Source: JAJEFO01 sp965214325 (lineage in GTDB: Bacteria > Pseudomonadota > Alphaproteobacteria > Rhodobacterales > Rhodobacteraceae). Taken from it: a stretch of 64,000 bases of DNA. The notes under the pieces were generated by a model, which saw only the letters and a list, made by a program, of their open reading frames with translations, did no database searches and was not told the origin of the DNA. This document shows, in pieces, positions 54,893 through 63,621 of the stretch. Both the position numbers and the translations under genes were made by a program. The stretch spans positions 3,472,001 to 3,536,000 of the forward strand of contig CBDCBG010000006.1 in the NCBI GenBank assembly GCA_965214325.1. The letters run 5' to 3'. Positions within the stretch are counted from its first letter, which is position 1, and every line of letters begins with the position of its first letter.

Positions 54893-56415
54893 TCATGGCC
54901 CCCCAACGTCAAGCACGGCGTCCTGCGCATGAGCGGCCATGACGCCCGAACCTGACAACACGATCCCGCCGCCGGGCATCTTCCGTCCGTCCGTGGCCGG
55001 CTCGTCGGCCGCCTGCATGATGCCTGGTCCGATTCGGTCCCCGAGCGTCGATCTCGATGGCGTGCTCGAACACGACAAGTGCGGTTCGGCAACGAGGCGT
55101 CCGACGACATCATCGGGGACCGCGTCCCGGCAAGGGGACCTCCGTGGACGGGATGCCCTCAGTGAGCAGTGCCCGCTCCTTCCCTCTTCGTCACGGACCG
55201 CGGATCCGTTGCAGCCATGCTCATGCCGGGTCAGGCGACATCGCCTGCTCCCGGGTGAAGCGGAACTCCGTCCCGTCCGGCCACATCCGTAGCGGAACCA
55301 CGGCCATGCGCCGGGCCGGCGCGGCCGTGGCGCGCTTCCTGCCACGCGCAGCGCCCGGGACTGCAGCCAGTTCATCCTGCCCGTGCCGGTCGGCATCGCC
55401 GTGGCCGCCTGGAAGAGCGCCGTGCGCAGCGCGATGCCGCCGGCCTTCGAGATCCCGCCCGACACGGCCGTCTCTCCCGACCGGTTCCGCTTCGGCGTCA
55501 GTCCCGCCCGGGCGCCGATGTCCCTGGCCCTTCGGAACCGGGCCGGGTCGTCGACCACGGCGACGAAGGCCGTCGCCGTGACCGGTCCCGTGCCGGGCAT
55601 CGTCATCAGCTGCCGGCAGGTGGCGTCCGGCCCGGCGAGGGTCCCGGCCCTCTTCGTCATCACGGCCGGCTCGTCGCGCATCTGCGCGCGCAGCCGCAGG
55701 ATCGGCTCGACGGCGTCCGGCAGCGTCGCGTTGCCCGAGGCCGGCTCCCGGACCCGCTCCTCGCAGTCCCCTTTCGAGACCCGGCCGGGCTTCAGGCCGA
55801 AGTTGCGAAGAATGCCGCGCACCGGGAGTCCAGGCCGCGTCAGGCCTTCCGCGAGCGCGTTGCGCGAGCCCGGCAGGGCCCGCTTCTCCCGGGACGCGAC
55901 CGGCCTGCAGTGCACGGGCTGGAACCATCCCGTCCGCAGCAACCGGGCGATGCCCTCGGCATCCCGCCGGTCCGTCCTGACCGGAGCCGCCTTCAGCGCG
56001 GACTTCACCCGCCTCTCCATCAGCACGGTTTCGTGGCCGGCTTCGCTCAGTCCCTTGTGGAGCCACTGCGACTGGGGTCCGGCCTCCAGGTCGACAGCCG
56101 CGATGCTGCCGGGCAGGCCATGCATGTGCTCGACGAGCGATCCGGGATCCGAAGGCACCTTCGCTTCGTTCACGATCCTGCCATCGGCGCCGGGCGCGCA
56201 AGCAGACGTGATTGCCACCGACACGTCCGGTCCGGCAAGGATTTCCATTGTCGCTGTCCTTTCCATTGCACTTCGATCAGGACGCGCTCCCTCGGGACCG
56301 CCTCCGCCACTCACGACGGCACATGTCGTGCGTGGCAGCAGAAACAACGACACCAGACCGGCAACCTTCCGAACCAGACCGGTGCTCGCCTGATTCGCCG
56401 CCCCGTTACGGCATC
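54893..56415 (-). mobile_element. IS110-family element inserted in ISAs1
   Basis: Boundaries are inferred from where the ISAs1 reading frame stops (about 54892) and resumes (about 56416), which leaves about 1.5 kb. IS110 elements lack terminal inverted repeats and usually make no target duplication, and none is visible. The only gene is the degraded transposase at 55221-56248. Confidence 0.65.
55221..56248 (-). pseudogene. IS110-family transposase, degraded
   Basis: From ATG at 56248 (MEILAGPDVSVAITSACAPG) the frame encodes a DEDD domain (A-A-V-D-L-E-A-G-P-Q-S-Q-W-L, RTDRRDAEGIARLLRTGWF) and a transposase_20-type C-terminal domain (LMTMPGTGPVTATAFVAVVDD, GARAGLTPKRNRSGE, G-G-I-S-K-A-G-G). 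Near 55350 the frame shifts; the expected C-terminus (RRMAVVPLRMWPDGTEFRF) is found in another frame ending at 55221. The starting G-P-D-V-S also departs from the usual G-I-D-V-S-K. Probably inactive. Confidence 0.78.
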
Positions 56416-57652
56416 TGCCAGACCCGCACCGGTCACGGCCCGGCCAACTGGGCCAGCCTCAACACCATCGCGCTGGCCTTGATCTTCGTGAACCGACGCC
56501 AGACCGCGACCCTTGCCGCCACCCGCCGAAGGCTGCAGCCGGACCGCAGCCAGGCAATTGCCGCCCTGACCCTGCCCTGAGAGGTCGCCGCGTCCGGGGC
56601 ATGTCCCGGGCATCGCCGGCACACCGCCACACCCCCGAAAACGAATCACCTTGCGCCAGGCCAAAGCCCTGGGGAGGAGGACAGGATGACCTGGAACCTT
56701 TCGTCGTGATCCAGCGGGTTCGACTCCCGCCCGGCAAAGGCGCAGCCCGCCAGCCGGAAGCGAGTGTTGCATGGCGCACGGCAACGTGTGTCGTGAAGCG
56801 TGCACAGCGGTTGGCGAAGCGACCTGCTGAGCCTCGAGGCGGTCAATGCCGGTGCCTTCTTGTTTCCTGACAGCGGGGGCAGCACCGGGACCGCCGCCAC
56901 TGGCGAGGCGGCCCGGACCTATCAACGACACACACTTAACTCCGGTCCGGATTCCATGCGACTCACGCGGCCATGCAGATTGGCATGCGTCAGGTCTCTT
57001 CGGAGACGGTGGAATGGTTCGGCACGGCCTGCAAGGGCGGTGACCTGACGCGGACCGCGCTTGCCCGCGCGCTGTGCGAGCGTGAGAACTGGCACGGCCG
57101 CGTCGGCAGGCCGTGCCTCGCGTCGGCGCGCAAGCTCCTGCCGACGCTTGCGGAGAGGCTGGGCGTGCGCCTGCCGGAGGCGGAGGCGACGGCGCTCGAC
57201 CCGCATGTTCGCCCCGTGCCGGACTTTCCCGACAGTTCCGTCGCGTGCGGGCTTGGCGACCTCGGCGCCCTGTCGCTCGATCCGGTGGCGGACGCGGAGG
57301 ACCGCCGCCGCTGGGAGGCGATGATCGAGACCCATCATCCGGAGGGGTGGCGTCGCCCGCCGGGCGGCCAGGTCCGGTACTGGGTCCGTTCGGAACGCCA
57401 CGGGGTGCTGGGCGGCATCGGCTTCACTGCGTCCGGGATCCAGCTCGGCCCCCGCGACGGCTTCATCGGCTGGTCGGCCGACGCCCGCGTGACCAACATC
57501 GGCAAGGTCGTGTGCAACAACAGGTTCCTCCTGCTTTCCGGCGTCCGCGTGAAGGGTCTCGCGTCCCGGGCCCTCCGCCTGGCGACGGCGCGCGTAGCCG
57601 ACGACTGGGCGGCGGCCTACGGCGAGCGCCCGGTCCTGGCGCAGACCTTCAC

Positions 57653-59735
57653 CTGAAGTTCTTGGGGAGTTTTCAGGATTTTTGTTTCCCGTCAACGGGA
57701 TGCCCATGAACGGGATGTCAGTCTCTGCCTGAATCCTGGCGTTTCGCTACATTTTCGCGATGTCCTTCAGCAGCGTCAGCGCCCTCTCCTGTTCGGCGTC
57801 GGGCCGGGTTGTCACCTCGACCATGGTTTCCGCCTTCCCTCCGCCCGTGCATGGAACCGCGTGGGTTGAGCGGACGATGGTTGACAGGCTGTCGAGAAGG
57901 GTGCGGAAGCTGTGCACGCGGCTGCCGTCCGGCAGGGTGTGGGCATGTACCTTCGCCAGCGCCGCGTCCGGGCGCCGTGCGGGCAGGACCGGATCCCTGG
58001 TCCCGTCGGGTTCGGTGTCGGTGCAGCACAGGGGGGCCCACGCCTTCCGCATGTGCCATTCGACGAGGCATGCGAGCATGCAGATGAAGAAGTGGGCGCG
58101 GACCCGGTGCTCGAGGCGGTGCCGGATCGGCCGGACCTGGAGGTCGCTCAGCTTGAGATTTCGGAATGCACGCTCCACGCTGGTCAGTCTCTTGCAGCTC
58201 CTGACGCATTCGGCGGCTTCCATGTCGTCGGGTCCGAGCGAGGTGCGGATGACGTATATCCCGTCGAGGGCGGCCTCGGCGTCGATGGACTCCTGCCTGC
58301 GGCGGAAGCCGAAGCCGGTCGCGGTGATGTCGAGATCGAAGTGCTTCTTCATCCTTCGCCTGTTGATGACCTCGCCGACGGCGAGACCGATGCCGGCCTC
58401 GCCCTTGAGGGTTCCGCCCTCGACCCGCGCGGCGATCTCCGAGAGCGCCCTCTCGGTGGCCTCGAGCAGCTCCTGCCGGACCCGGCCGCGGTGCCCGGCA
58501 AGGCGGGGGTTGCGACAGGCGACGAGACGCTCGCCGGGGAAGTCGGGATGGTCCCGGATCTCGAACAGGGTCCGCTCGTGTTCGGGATCCTGGAAACGGT
58601 CGAGACGGCCCTGGCGGGCGAGCTTGCGGATGGTCCGGCCCTTGAGGGCGGTGATCCAGTCGGCGCCGTCGCGTTCGCGCAGGGCCTCGATGATCATGCC
58701 GCGGTCCCCGACCATCACCACCCGGGAGAGGCCGAAGCGGCGTTGCAGGCGGTCGAGCTCGGGCAGGAGGGTGTCCTTGTCGGTGACGTTTCCCGGATGG
58801 ACCGAGACCGCGACCGGGCGGCCGTCACGGTCGCAGAGGAGGCCGAAGTTGATCTGCGGGAGGCCCCGCTTGCGGTCGCGGCTGTAGCCGAAGCGTGCGA
58901 GCGGGCAGCGGCTTCCCTCGTGCCAGGTCGATGACAGGTCCCGGAGGACCATGTCGTCTTCCTTGATCCAGCGCCTTGCCAGGCGGCCCTGGATGCCCTC
59001 CTGCCGGTCATGCAGCCAGTCCATCGCGGCGCAGAGGCCGTCTGCGTCGACGTCGCGGTCGATGCCGAACTCCTCCGGCAGGGTGGAGCCCTTCCACCAG
59101 CGCGTCGTGGCGAGCTTGGAGTCCGGCCTGAGGATGCGGCCGGCGACCATGGCCAGGACAAGCTCCCGTTCCGGGCAGCGCTCGCGGGAGACCATGCGGT
59201 GCAGGCCGATGGCGTCCATGGCCGTCCGCACCGCCTGCACCGCCCCGTGGTGGCGAGAGCGGACCGGGTCCCCGAGAACGTCGCCGGCCTCCGCGTACCG
59301 CTTTCCCGCGAGTGCGCCGCGCAGGAGCGGGATCGTGTGCGGCGGCAGGCGGGAGAGGTTGGCCAGGGTCCGCTTCTGCACCCGGTTGTTGTGGTCGCGA
59401 CAGCTCTGTCGGAGGAGGACGGAGGTGTAGGTCCTTCCGTTCTGGCGCGACTTGATGACGGCCACGTGCATGGATGAGGTCATGGGGCTCCCCTCGTGCT
59501 AGTGCCTACCTTCCGTTGCCTTTCTGGACGAGCCTCGCTATATTGTCAAGCCAAAAGATCCACCACATTGGGACACGTCATGGAAATGCAGCGCATGTCC
59601 GCCATCGGGCCGCAAGGTGCGCCGCATCCTGCTACTGCCTACACGTGACCATCCTGGAAGAGTCGGCGGGCCCGCAACCCATTGAACGAAAACGGCAAAT
59701 TCCAAATCAGGACCGAAAATCGGCTAGAACTTCAG
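57653..59735 (-). mobile_element. IS1634-type insertion sequence, copy B (intact)
   Basis: A 2083-bp element with the same ends as copy A and an exact 6-bp target duplication CTTCAC at 57647-57652 and 59736-59741. The target is the DUF4338-transposase gene. Sequence differences from copy A are few (scattered substitutions and two single-base indels), so both are recent relative to the surrounding decay. Confidence 0.95.
57747..59483 (-). CDS. IS1634-type DDE transposase
   Basis: 578 residues, uninterrupted. It opens MTSSMHVAVIKSRQNGRTYT and contains LANLSRLPPHTIPLLRGAL, a DDE core with DLSSTWHEGSRCPLARFGYS, INFGLLCDRDGRPVAVSV and VVMVGDRGMIIEALRERDG, and a late segment SVERAFRNLKLSDLQVRPI carrying the likely catalytic Glu. 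It closely matches the IS1634 family as I know it. It should be able to mobilise both copies. Confidence 0.85.
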   Translation of the reverse strand: MTSSMHVAVIKSRQNGRTYTSVLLRQSCRDHNNRVQKRTLANLSRLPPHTIPLLRGALAGKRYAEAGDVLGDPVRSRHHGAVQAVRTAMDAIGLHRMVSRERCPERELVLAMVAGRILRPDSKLATTRWWKGSTLPEEFGIDRDVDADGLCAAMDWLHDRQEGIQGRLARRWIKEDDMVLRDLSSTWHEGSRCPLARFGYSRDRKRGLPQINFGLLCDRDGRPVAVSVHPGNVTDKDTLLPELDRLQRRFGLSRVVMVGDRGMIIEALRERDGADWITALKGRTIRKLARQGRLDRFQDPEHERTLFEIRDHPDFPGERLVACRNPRLAGHRGRVRQELLEATERALSEIAARVEGGTLKGEAGIGLAVGEVINRRRMKKHFDLDITATGFGFRRRQESIDAEAALDGIYVIRTSLGPDDMEAAECVRSCKRLTSVERAFRNLKLSDLQVRPIRHRLEHRVRAHFFICMLACLVEWHMRKAWAPLCCTDTEPDGTRDPVLPARRPDAALAKVHAHTLPDGSRVHSFRTLLDSLSTIVRSTHAVPCTGGGKAETMVEVTTRPDAEQERALTLLKDIAKM

Positions 59736-61362
59736 CTTCACGGGGCCGGACCGGTCCGGCCTGAGCTACCGGGCCGCGGGATGGAGGTGCTGCCCGGAGC
59801 TGACCTCGGGGCGGCGTTCGGGCGTGCGCCGCGCGGTCTGGCTGAGGCCGCTCGCGCAGGGCTGGCGGGAGGTCCTGCGCCGCGGGCCGGAAAGGGTTCT
59901 CGGCTGGTCCGGATCGCTGTACAGCGAGGGGGGATGGGCCGAACGGGAGTACGGCCGGAGCCCGCACCCCGACGGCCGGGTCAGGCGCCGGATCGCGCAG
60001 ATGGGCGCGGCCTGGGCGAGACGCCTCGGCGAGCACCTGCCGTCGATCTTCCCGGGGCGGGCGGAACAGGCGGCGGCCTGCCGGCTGCTGTCCAGCGGGG
60101 CGGTGACGATGGAGCACGTGCTGGAGTCGCATTTCGAGCAGACGGTGGAGCGGTGCCGCGCCGAGCGGCTCGTGCTTGCCGTGCAGGACACGACGACGCT
60201 GAACCACGACGGCCTTTCGGAGACGTCCGGCCTCGACGGGCTTGGCGGGGGCGGCAAGGGAAGCTCGGGCATCCTGGCCCATGTCGGCGTGGCGGTGAAC
60301 GCCGTGGGCCGGCCGCTCGGGATGTTCGAGGCGGACGCGGACTTCCGCCAGGCGGCGGGGAAGGACAGCGTCCGCTGGACGGCCGGGCTCGACCGCGCGC
60401 AGGAACTCGCGCGCGCCTGCCCGGACACCCGGGTGGTGACGGTCTGCGACCGCGAGGGCGACTTCTGGGAGACGGTCTCGCGCGCGGAGGAGACCGGGGC
60501 GGCGCTGCTGGTCCGGGCCTCCCGCGGGTCGAAGCGCCGGGTGGCGCTGGCCTCGGGCGGCGACGCGGACCTCTGGGAGCACGTCCTGGAGACGGAACCG
60601 GCGGGAGAGCGGAAGATCGAGGTTCCCGCCTGCGGCGGCCCGAACCGGCGGAAGGGCCGCACGGCGAGGCTGACGCTGCGCTGCGCGCCGGTGGACCTGC
60701 TGCCCCCGACGGACCGGGCGGGCGAGGCGCCGGTCCGCATGATCGCCGTCTCCGCCCTGGAGGAGGACCCGCCCCGCCGCCCGGCGACGGGGAAAGGGAA
60801 GAAGGACAACGGGCCCCTGCACTGGATGCTGCTGACCACCGAGGGCGAGGCCGGCCTCGACACCGCCCGCACGGTGCTGCGCTGGTACGAGCTGCGCTGG
60901 CGGATCGAGCGCTTCTTCCACGCGCTGAAGGTCGGCACCCGCATCGAGGACCGCCGCCTCGACGAGGCGGACGACCTGCGCAAGTGCCTCGCCTTCGACG
61001 CGATCACCGCGTTCCGGGTCTGGGACCTGTCCCTGCTTGCCCGCGAGAGGCCGGACGACCCGGCTGGCCGGCATGTCGCCCGGGAAGACGTCACGGCGCT
61101 CTGCGCCCTCGCCGCCCATCATGGCTTCAAGGTTCCCCGGGGACCGCCGGACATGACCATCGCGCGCTTCGTCGTGCTGACCGGCGGGCTGGCCGGCTTC
61201 CATCCCTCGAAGCGCCAGCCGCTGCCAGGAACGCAGAAGCTCTGGGAAGGCGTCAGGTTCCTGTCCAACGCCGTCATCGGCATGCGGGCCATGCAGGACT
61301 GGAACTGGGACGGCAGCGAAACGGAAGGAGAATTCACGGAGTCAAGTGTGTTAGATTGATAG

Positions 61363-63072
61363 GGGTGTAACCCAAGTTTCTTGTCAGGCGGCGACAGCCT
61401 TTCTCGCCTGCCAGTCCAGGAAATCGGGCAGCCTCAGGTTCATGACGCAACTCTTGAGCCCGAGCATGGCGTTGGCTCCGCGCTCCGACCAGCGGGTGCC
61501 GGGACGCTTCAGCCGCAGCCCGAACTGCCTGCAGCCGCTTTCCACGACGCCGCTTCCGACCTGCATGCCCTGGTCGCGGTACCCGTCGTACCGCATGCGC
61601 TCGATGTTGTTCCTGAAATAGCGACAACAGGCCTTCACCTCCTCATGACGGCCGCTGAAGGGCTCGAGCTCCCGGATCACCTTGGCGACCCGCCCGGCCT
61701 CGATGTCCGCCTTGACGTCCTTGAACCGCCGGTCCCGTTCCGTCTTGTCCGGGAGGATCGCCTTCACGGCGTCGGAGGCGTATTCGAGGACATGGAACAG
61801 ATCCAGGACGCAGGTGACCTTCCGTCCTCCGAACAGCTCGTCGCAGGTGTTCCGTATCCATTCGGCCCCGTCGGAGATGACGACGAGCTCCCCGGCGTCG
61901 TGCAGGCCGCGGCGAAGCGCCTCCCGGTCAAGGCGCGTGGCGAAACCGGAAGGCTCCGGGCTTACGGACCGAGCGGCCGCGCTGTCGATGAGGCAGCTGG
62001 ACGTCTCGCTGCCCCTGTCCTTCAGCGCCGCGCCGGTCTCCGGATCCCGGCCCTCGGCGGTGTACATCACGGCCAGCTTGGCTTCGCGTGTCTTCGAGGT
62101 CCCGTCCTCCTGCTTCCCGGCAACGCCTTCCACGTCACCCTTCCGCATCGGGATCCCGGTCCCGTCGATGGACAGGTACATGCGCGATTCCAATGGCTTG
62201 CCCGCGACGACCTCCTCCCGCTCGAACCGGAGGACCTCCTCGCCGAGCGCCAGCGACCAGCGCTGCAGCGAGCTCCGGGAGGCGGCCACCCCGGCAAGGT
62301 TCGCGATGTGGCGGCTCGCCGCGTCGAAGCTCATCATCGGCACCGTCTCGGCCATGACGCTCGCCATCCCCGGAGTGAAGGCGCTGCCCTCCAGACCAAG
62401 GGCCCGGTCCAGCGGGAAGCGTCCCTTGCCGCACGACCGGCAATGGAAATGCGTCCGTTCCACCTCGACCCGGCCGAGCCGGGTCAGGAACGACTTCCGC
62501 GTCGCCGGATGCCGGCGCATCGGCTTGCCGCAGCCCTCGCATTCCGGCGTCGGAAGCATGCCGTCGAGATGCTCCAGGAGCAGCTTCAGCGCCGCCGCGC
62601 CGCCGCCAAGGGAACTGTCGCGGAGCGCCCGCTCCACGCCGTCAAGGTCGGGAACGCCCGCCGCAAGGTCCGCCGCAAGCTTCGGAAGCTGCGGCCCGAA
62701 CTCCGCCGAAACGGCTCCCAGCAGCTCCTGAAGCGTCCCGCCGTCCGGCCTGAAGCCCGCCAGCGGCAGCTCGTCTTCCGTGATGTCGCGGCTCCGCACC
62801 TCGCCGCCCTCCAGCCAGTACTGCGTGAACCCGCCGTCGCGCTCGCGGACCACCGGCGGATGAACCGCCGCCTCGCCTTCCGTCAGTCCTTCCAGATACG
62901 CCACCGCGTCCGGATGCCTGTGCCCTTGGTTCCCTGCGTCCTGCGTCATGGTTCGCGCTCCTGCCCGTTGCCTGAAAACGCGCCGCCGACCGATTCGCCC
63001 GGCCGTTGTCGGACACGCCTCCCCGAACAATGGAGCCAAAAACCAACGGGGTCAAAAAATTGGGATACACCC
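61363..63072 (-). mobile_element. ISKra4-family insertion sequence
   Basis: A 1710-bp element with inverted ends GGGTGTAACCCAAG (left) and GGGTGTATCCCAAT (right, reverse strand). A 10-bp direct repeat AGATTGATAG lies at 61353-61362 and 63073-63082. The left copy of that repeat is the end of the DUF4338-transposase element, so ISKra4 inserted exactly at that element's outer edge. Confidence 0.88.
61384..62949 (-). CDS. ISKra4-family transposase
   Basis: 521 residues from ATG at 62949 with AGGAG 8 bp upstream; the frame extends to 63039 without conservation. A zinc-finger region (CEGCGKPMRRHPATRK, CRSCGKGRFPLDRALGL) is followed by a DDE core (YLSIDGTGIPMRKGDVEG, LVVISDGAEWIRNTCDELF, VLDLFHVLEYASDAVKAI). 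The C-terminus has the family's G-S-G-V-V-E-S-G-C-R-Q-F-G-L-R-L-K-R-P-G-T-R-W. Intact. Confidence 0.9.
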   Translation of the reverse strand: MTQDAGNQGHRHPDAVAYLEGLTEGEAAVHPPVVRERDGGFTQYWLEGGEVRSRDITEDELPLAGFRPDGGTLQELLGAVSAEFGPQLPKLAADLAAGVPDLDGVERALRDSSLGGGAAALKLLLEHLDGMLPTPECEGCGKPMRRHPATRKSFLTRLGRVEVERTHFHCRSCGKGRFPLDRALGLEGSAFTPGMASVMAETVPMMSFDAASRHIANLAGVAASRSSLQRWSLALGEEVLRFEREEVVAGKPLESRMYLSIDGTGIPMRKGDVEGVAGKQEDGTSKTREAKLAVMYTAEGRDPETGAALKDRGSETSSCLIDSAAARSVSPEPSGFATRLDREALRRGLHDAGELVVISDGAEWIRNTCDELFGGRKVTCVLDLFHVLEYASDAVKAILPDKTERDRRFKDVKADIEAGRVAKVIRELEPFSGRHEEVKACCRYFRNNIERMRYDGYRDQGMQVGSGVVESGCRQFGLRLKRPGTRWSERGANAMLGLKSCVMNLRLPDFLDWQARKAVAA

Positions 63073-63382
63073 AGATTGATAGGGCCCGGAGCAGGCCCGC
63101 ATCTGCCCCGGGAGCGCGAGAGCGACACCACGAACCAGGCGGGAGCACATGGTGCCGGACGGCGAATCAACAAGCCCAAGGGAAGCGGAGCCGGGAGTCG
63201 CAGCGCCTTGACAGTGCCGTCGAGGCCGGGGAACCGTGTCCATCGGGACCCGGCGGAGGGAAGCGAGGCGTCGCATGGACGGAACCGGAGGAGGGAAGCA
63301 CGCCGAGACACTGCGCTCGCCTTGCGTGTCAACGCAACGGTCCCGGACAGCCGCACTGGATCTGCGAACCCGCCATGCGAGC

Positions 63383-63453
63383 AACCGGATGCCCTGATGC
63401 GGGCACGTCCGGCTCTGTGGGGGGAGGGGCTCGGCAACGACCCCTCCTGCCCG
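63383..63453 (+). ncRNA. Group II intron domain V and VI-like hairpins
   Basis: CCGGA (63385-63389) pairs with TCCGG (63408-63412), and TGCCC (63390-63394) with GGGCA (63401-63405). They are separated on the 3' side by a two-base CG bulge and capped by a small loop, the hallmark geometry of domain V. After CTGTGGG, a second stem GGAGGGG (63423-63429) pairs with CCCCTCC (63441-63447), as domain VI does, followed by TGCCCG. Where the branch-point A is often found the sequence has G. Confidence 0.55.
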
Positions 63454-63621
63454 GCCTGCAGCCGGAGGCGGCCCCTGAACGGTCTCGAATCCAGGGAGCG
63501 CGGCCGAATGGATCGCTCCGGGTGCCTGCAATCGCCGGACATTTGCAAGGAAAGCCGCAGCGTGGGAAAGTCCTGGCTATGCCTAGCACAGCTTGTGGTC
63601 CATCATTTCCGTCACCTGCCG

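Larger units (their letters stand above)
51050..56580 (+). pseudogene. ISAs1-family transposase split by two later insertions
   Basis: Piece 1 (about 51050-51821) reads LSQEELEAAGAWRNRRTG, ALAADGKRIRGANRNG, VALVDHATGAPFALPNF, GRVITVDALHATRRTAQVI and DCVFTVKGNAPETFETL, an ISAs1 transposase, with a frame change near 51200. An IS21-like element interrupts it at V-E-N. Piece 2 (54845 to about 54892) resumes in frame as E-N-L-N-H-R-V-R-D-C-V-H-G-E-D-A. An IS110-like element then interrupts, and piece 3 (about 56416-56580) ends the gene as T-R-T-G-H-G-P-A-N-W-A-S-L-N...stop. The region 50735-51050 may hold its eroded N-terminus. Confidence 0.8.
56973..61359 (+). pseudogene. DUF4338-IS4 transposase fusion, split by an IS1634-type element
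   Basis: Segment 1 (56973-57652) encodes a DUF4338 half (TALARALCERENWHGRVGRP, SARKLLPTLAERLGVRLPEAE, NNRFLLLSGVRVKGLASRAL). After excision of copy B plus one CTTCAC, segment 2 (59742-61359) continues in the same frame (Q-T-F-T-G-P-D-R-S-G-L-S-Y-R-A-A-G-W). It gives a Tn5/IS4-type transposase with LAVQDTTTLNHDG, VTVCDREGDFW and the Y-x2-R-x3-E-x6-K signature in YELRWRIERFFHALK. The restored protein is 765 residues with no internal stop, so it was probably active until this insertion. Confidence 0.88.
56918..61362 (+). mobile_element. DUF4338-transposase (IS4-type) element, interrupted
   Basis: Terminal inverted repeats CTATCAA...ACACACTTAACTCCG at 56919-56943 and its partner (CTATCAA...ACACACTTGACTCCG on the reverse strand) at 61339-61362, about 18 of 24 positions matching. 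Direct repeats of 7-8 bp (GGCCCGGA) lie at 56910-56917 and, beyond the adjacent ISKra4 element, at 63083-63090. Removing the IS1634-type copy B and one duplication leaves 2355 bp. It is inserted in the group II intron-like sequence. Confidence 0.8.
56651..63455 (+). ncRNA. Probable ORF-less group II intron, split by nested transposons
   Basis: Two segments, 56651-56917 and about 63084-63455, appear to be one group II intron RNA of roughly 640 nt once the intervening 6.2 kb of transposons is removed. The 5' end reads TTGCGCC (consensus GTGYG, so the first base is altered). The 5' segment is rich in short stems, including GCGGG-TTCGACT-CCCGC. The 3' segment ends with domain V- and VI-like hairpins. 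There is no reverse transcriptase reading frame. The identification is from pattern memory and needs a covariance search. Confidence 0.5.

Noticed and set aside
56715..56740. T-arm-like GCGGGTTCGACTCCCGC suggesting a tRNA or tmRNA end
   Set aside because: No matching acceptor, anticodon arm or CCA is present; it fits better as a stem of the group II intron-like RNA.
59682..61370. 562-codon plus-strand frame over the DUF4338-transposase 3' half
   Set aside because: Gly/Arg-rich shadow in another frame; the true frame carries the transposase motifs.
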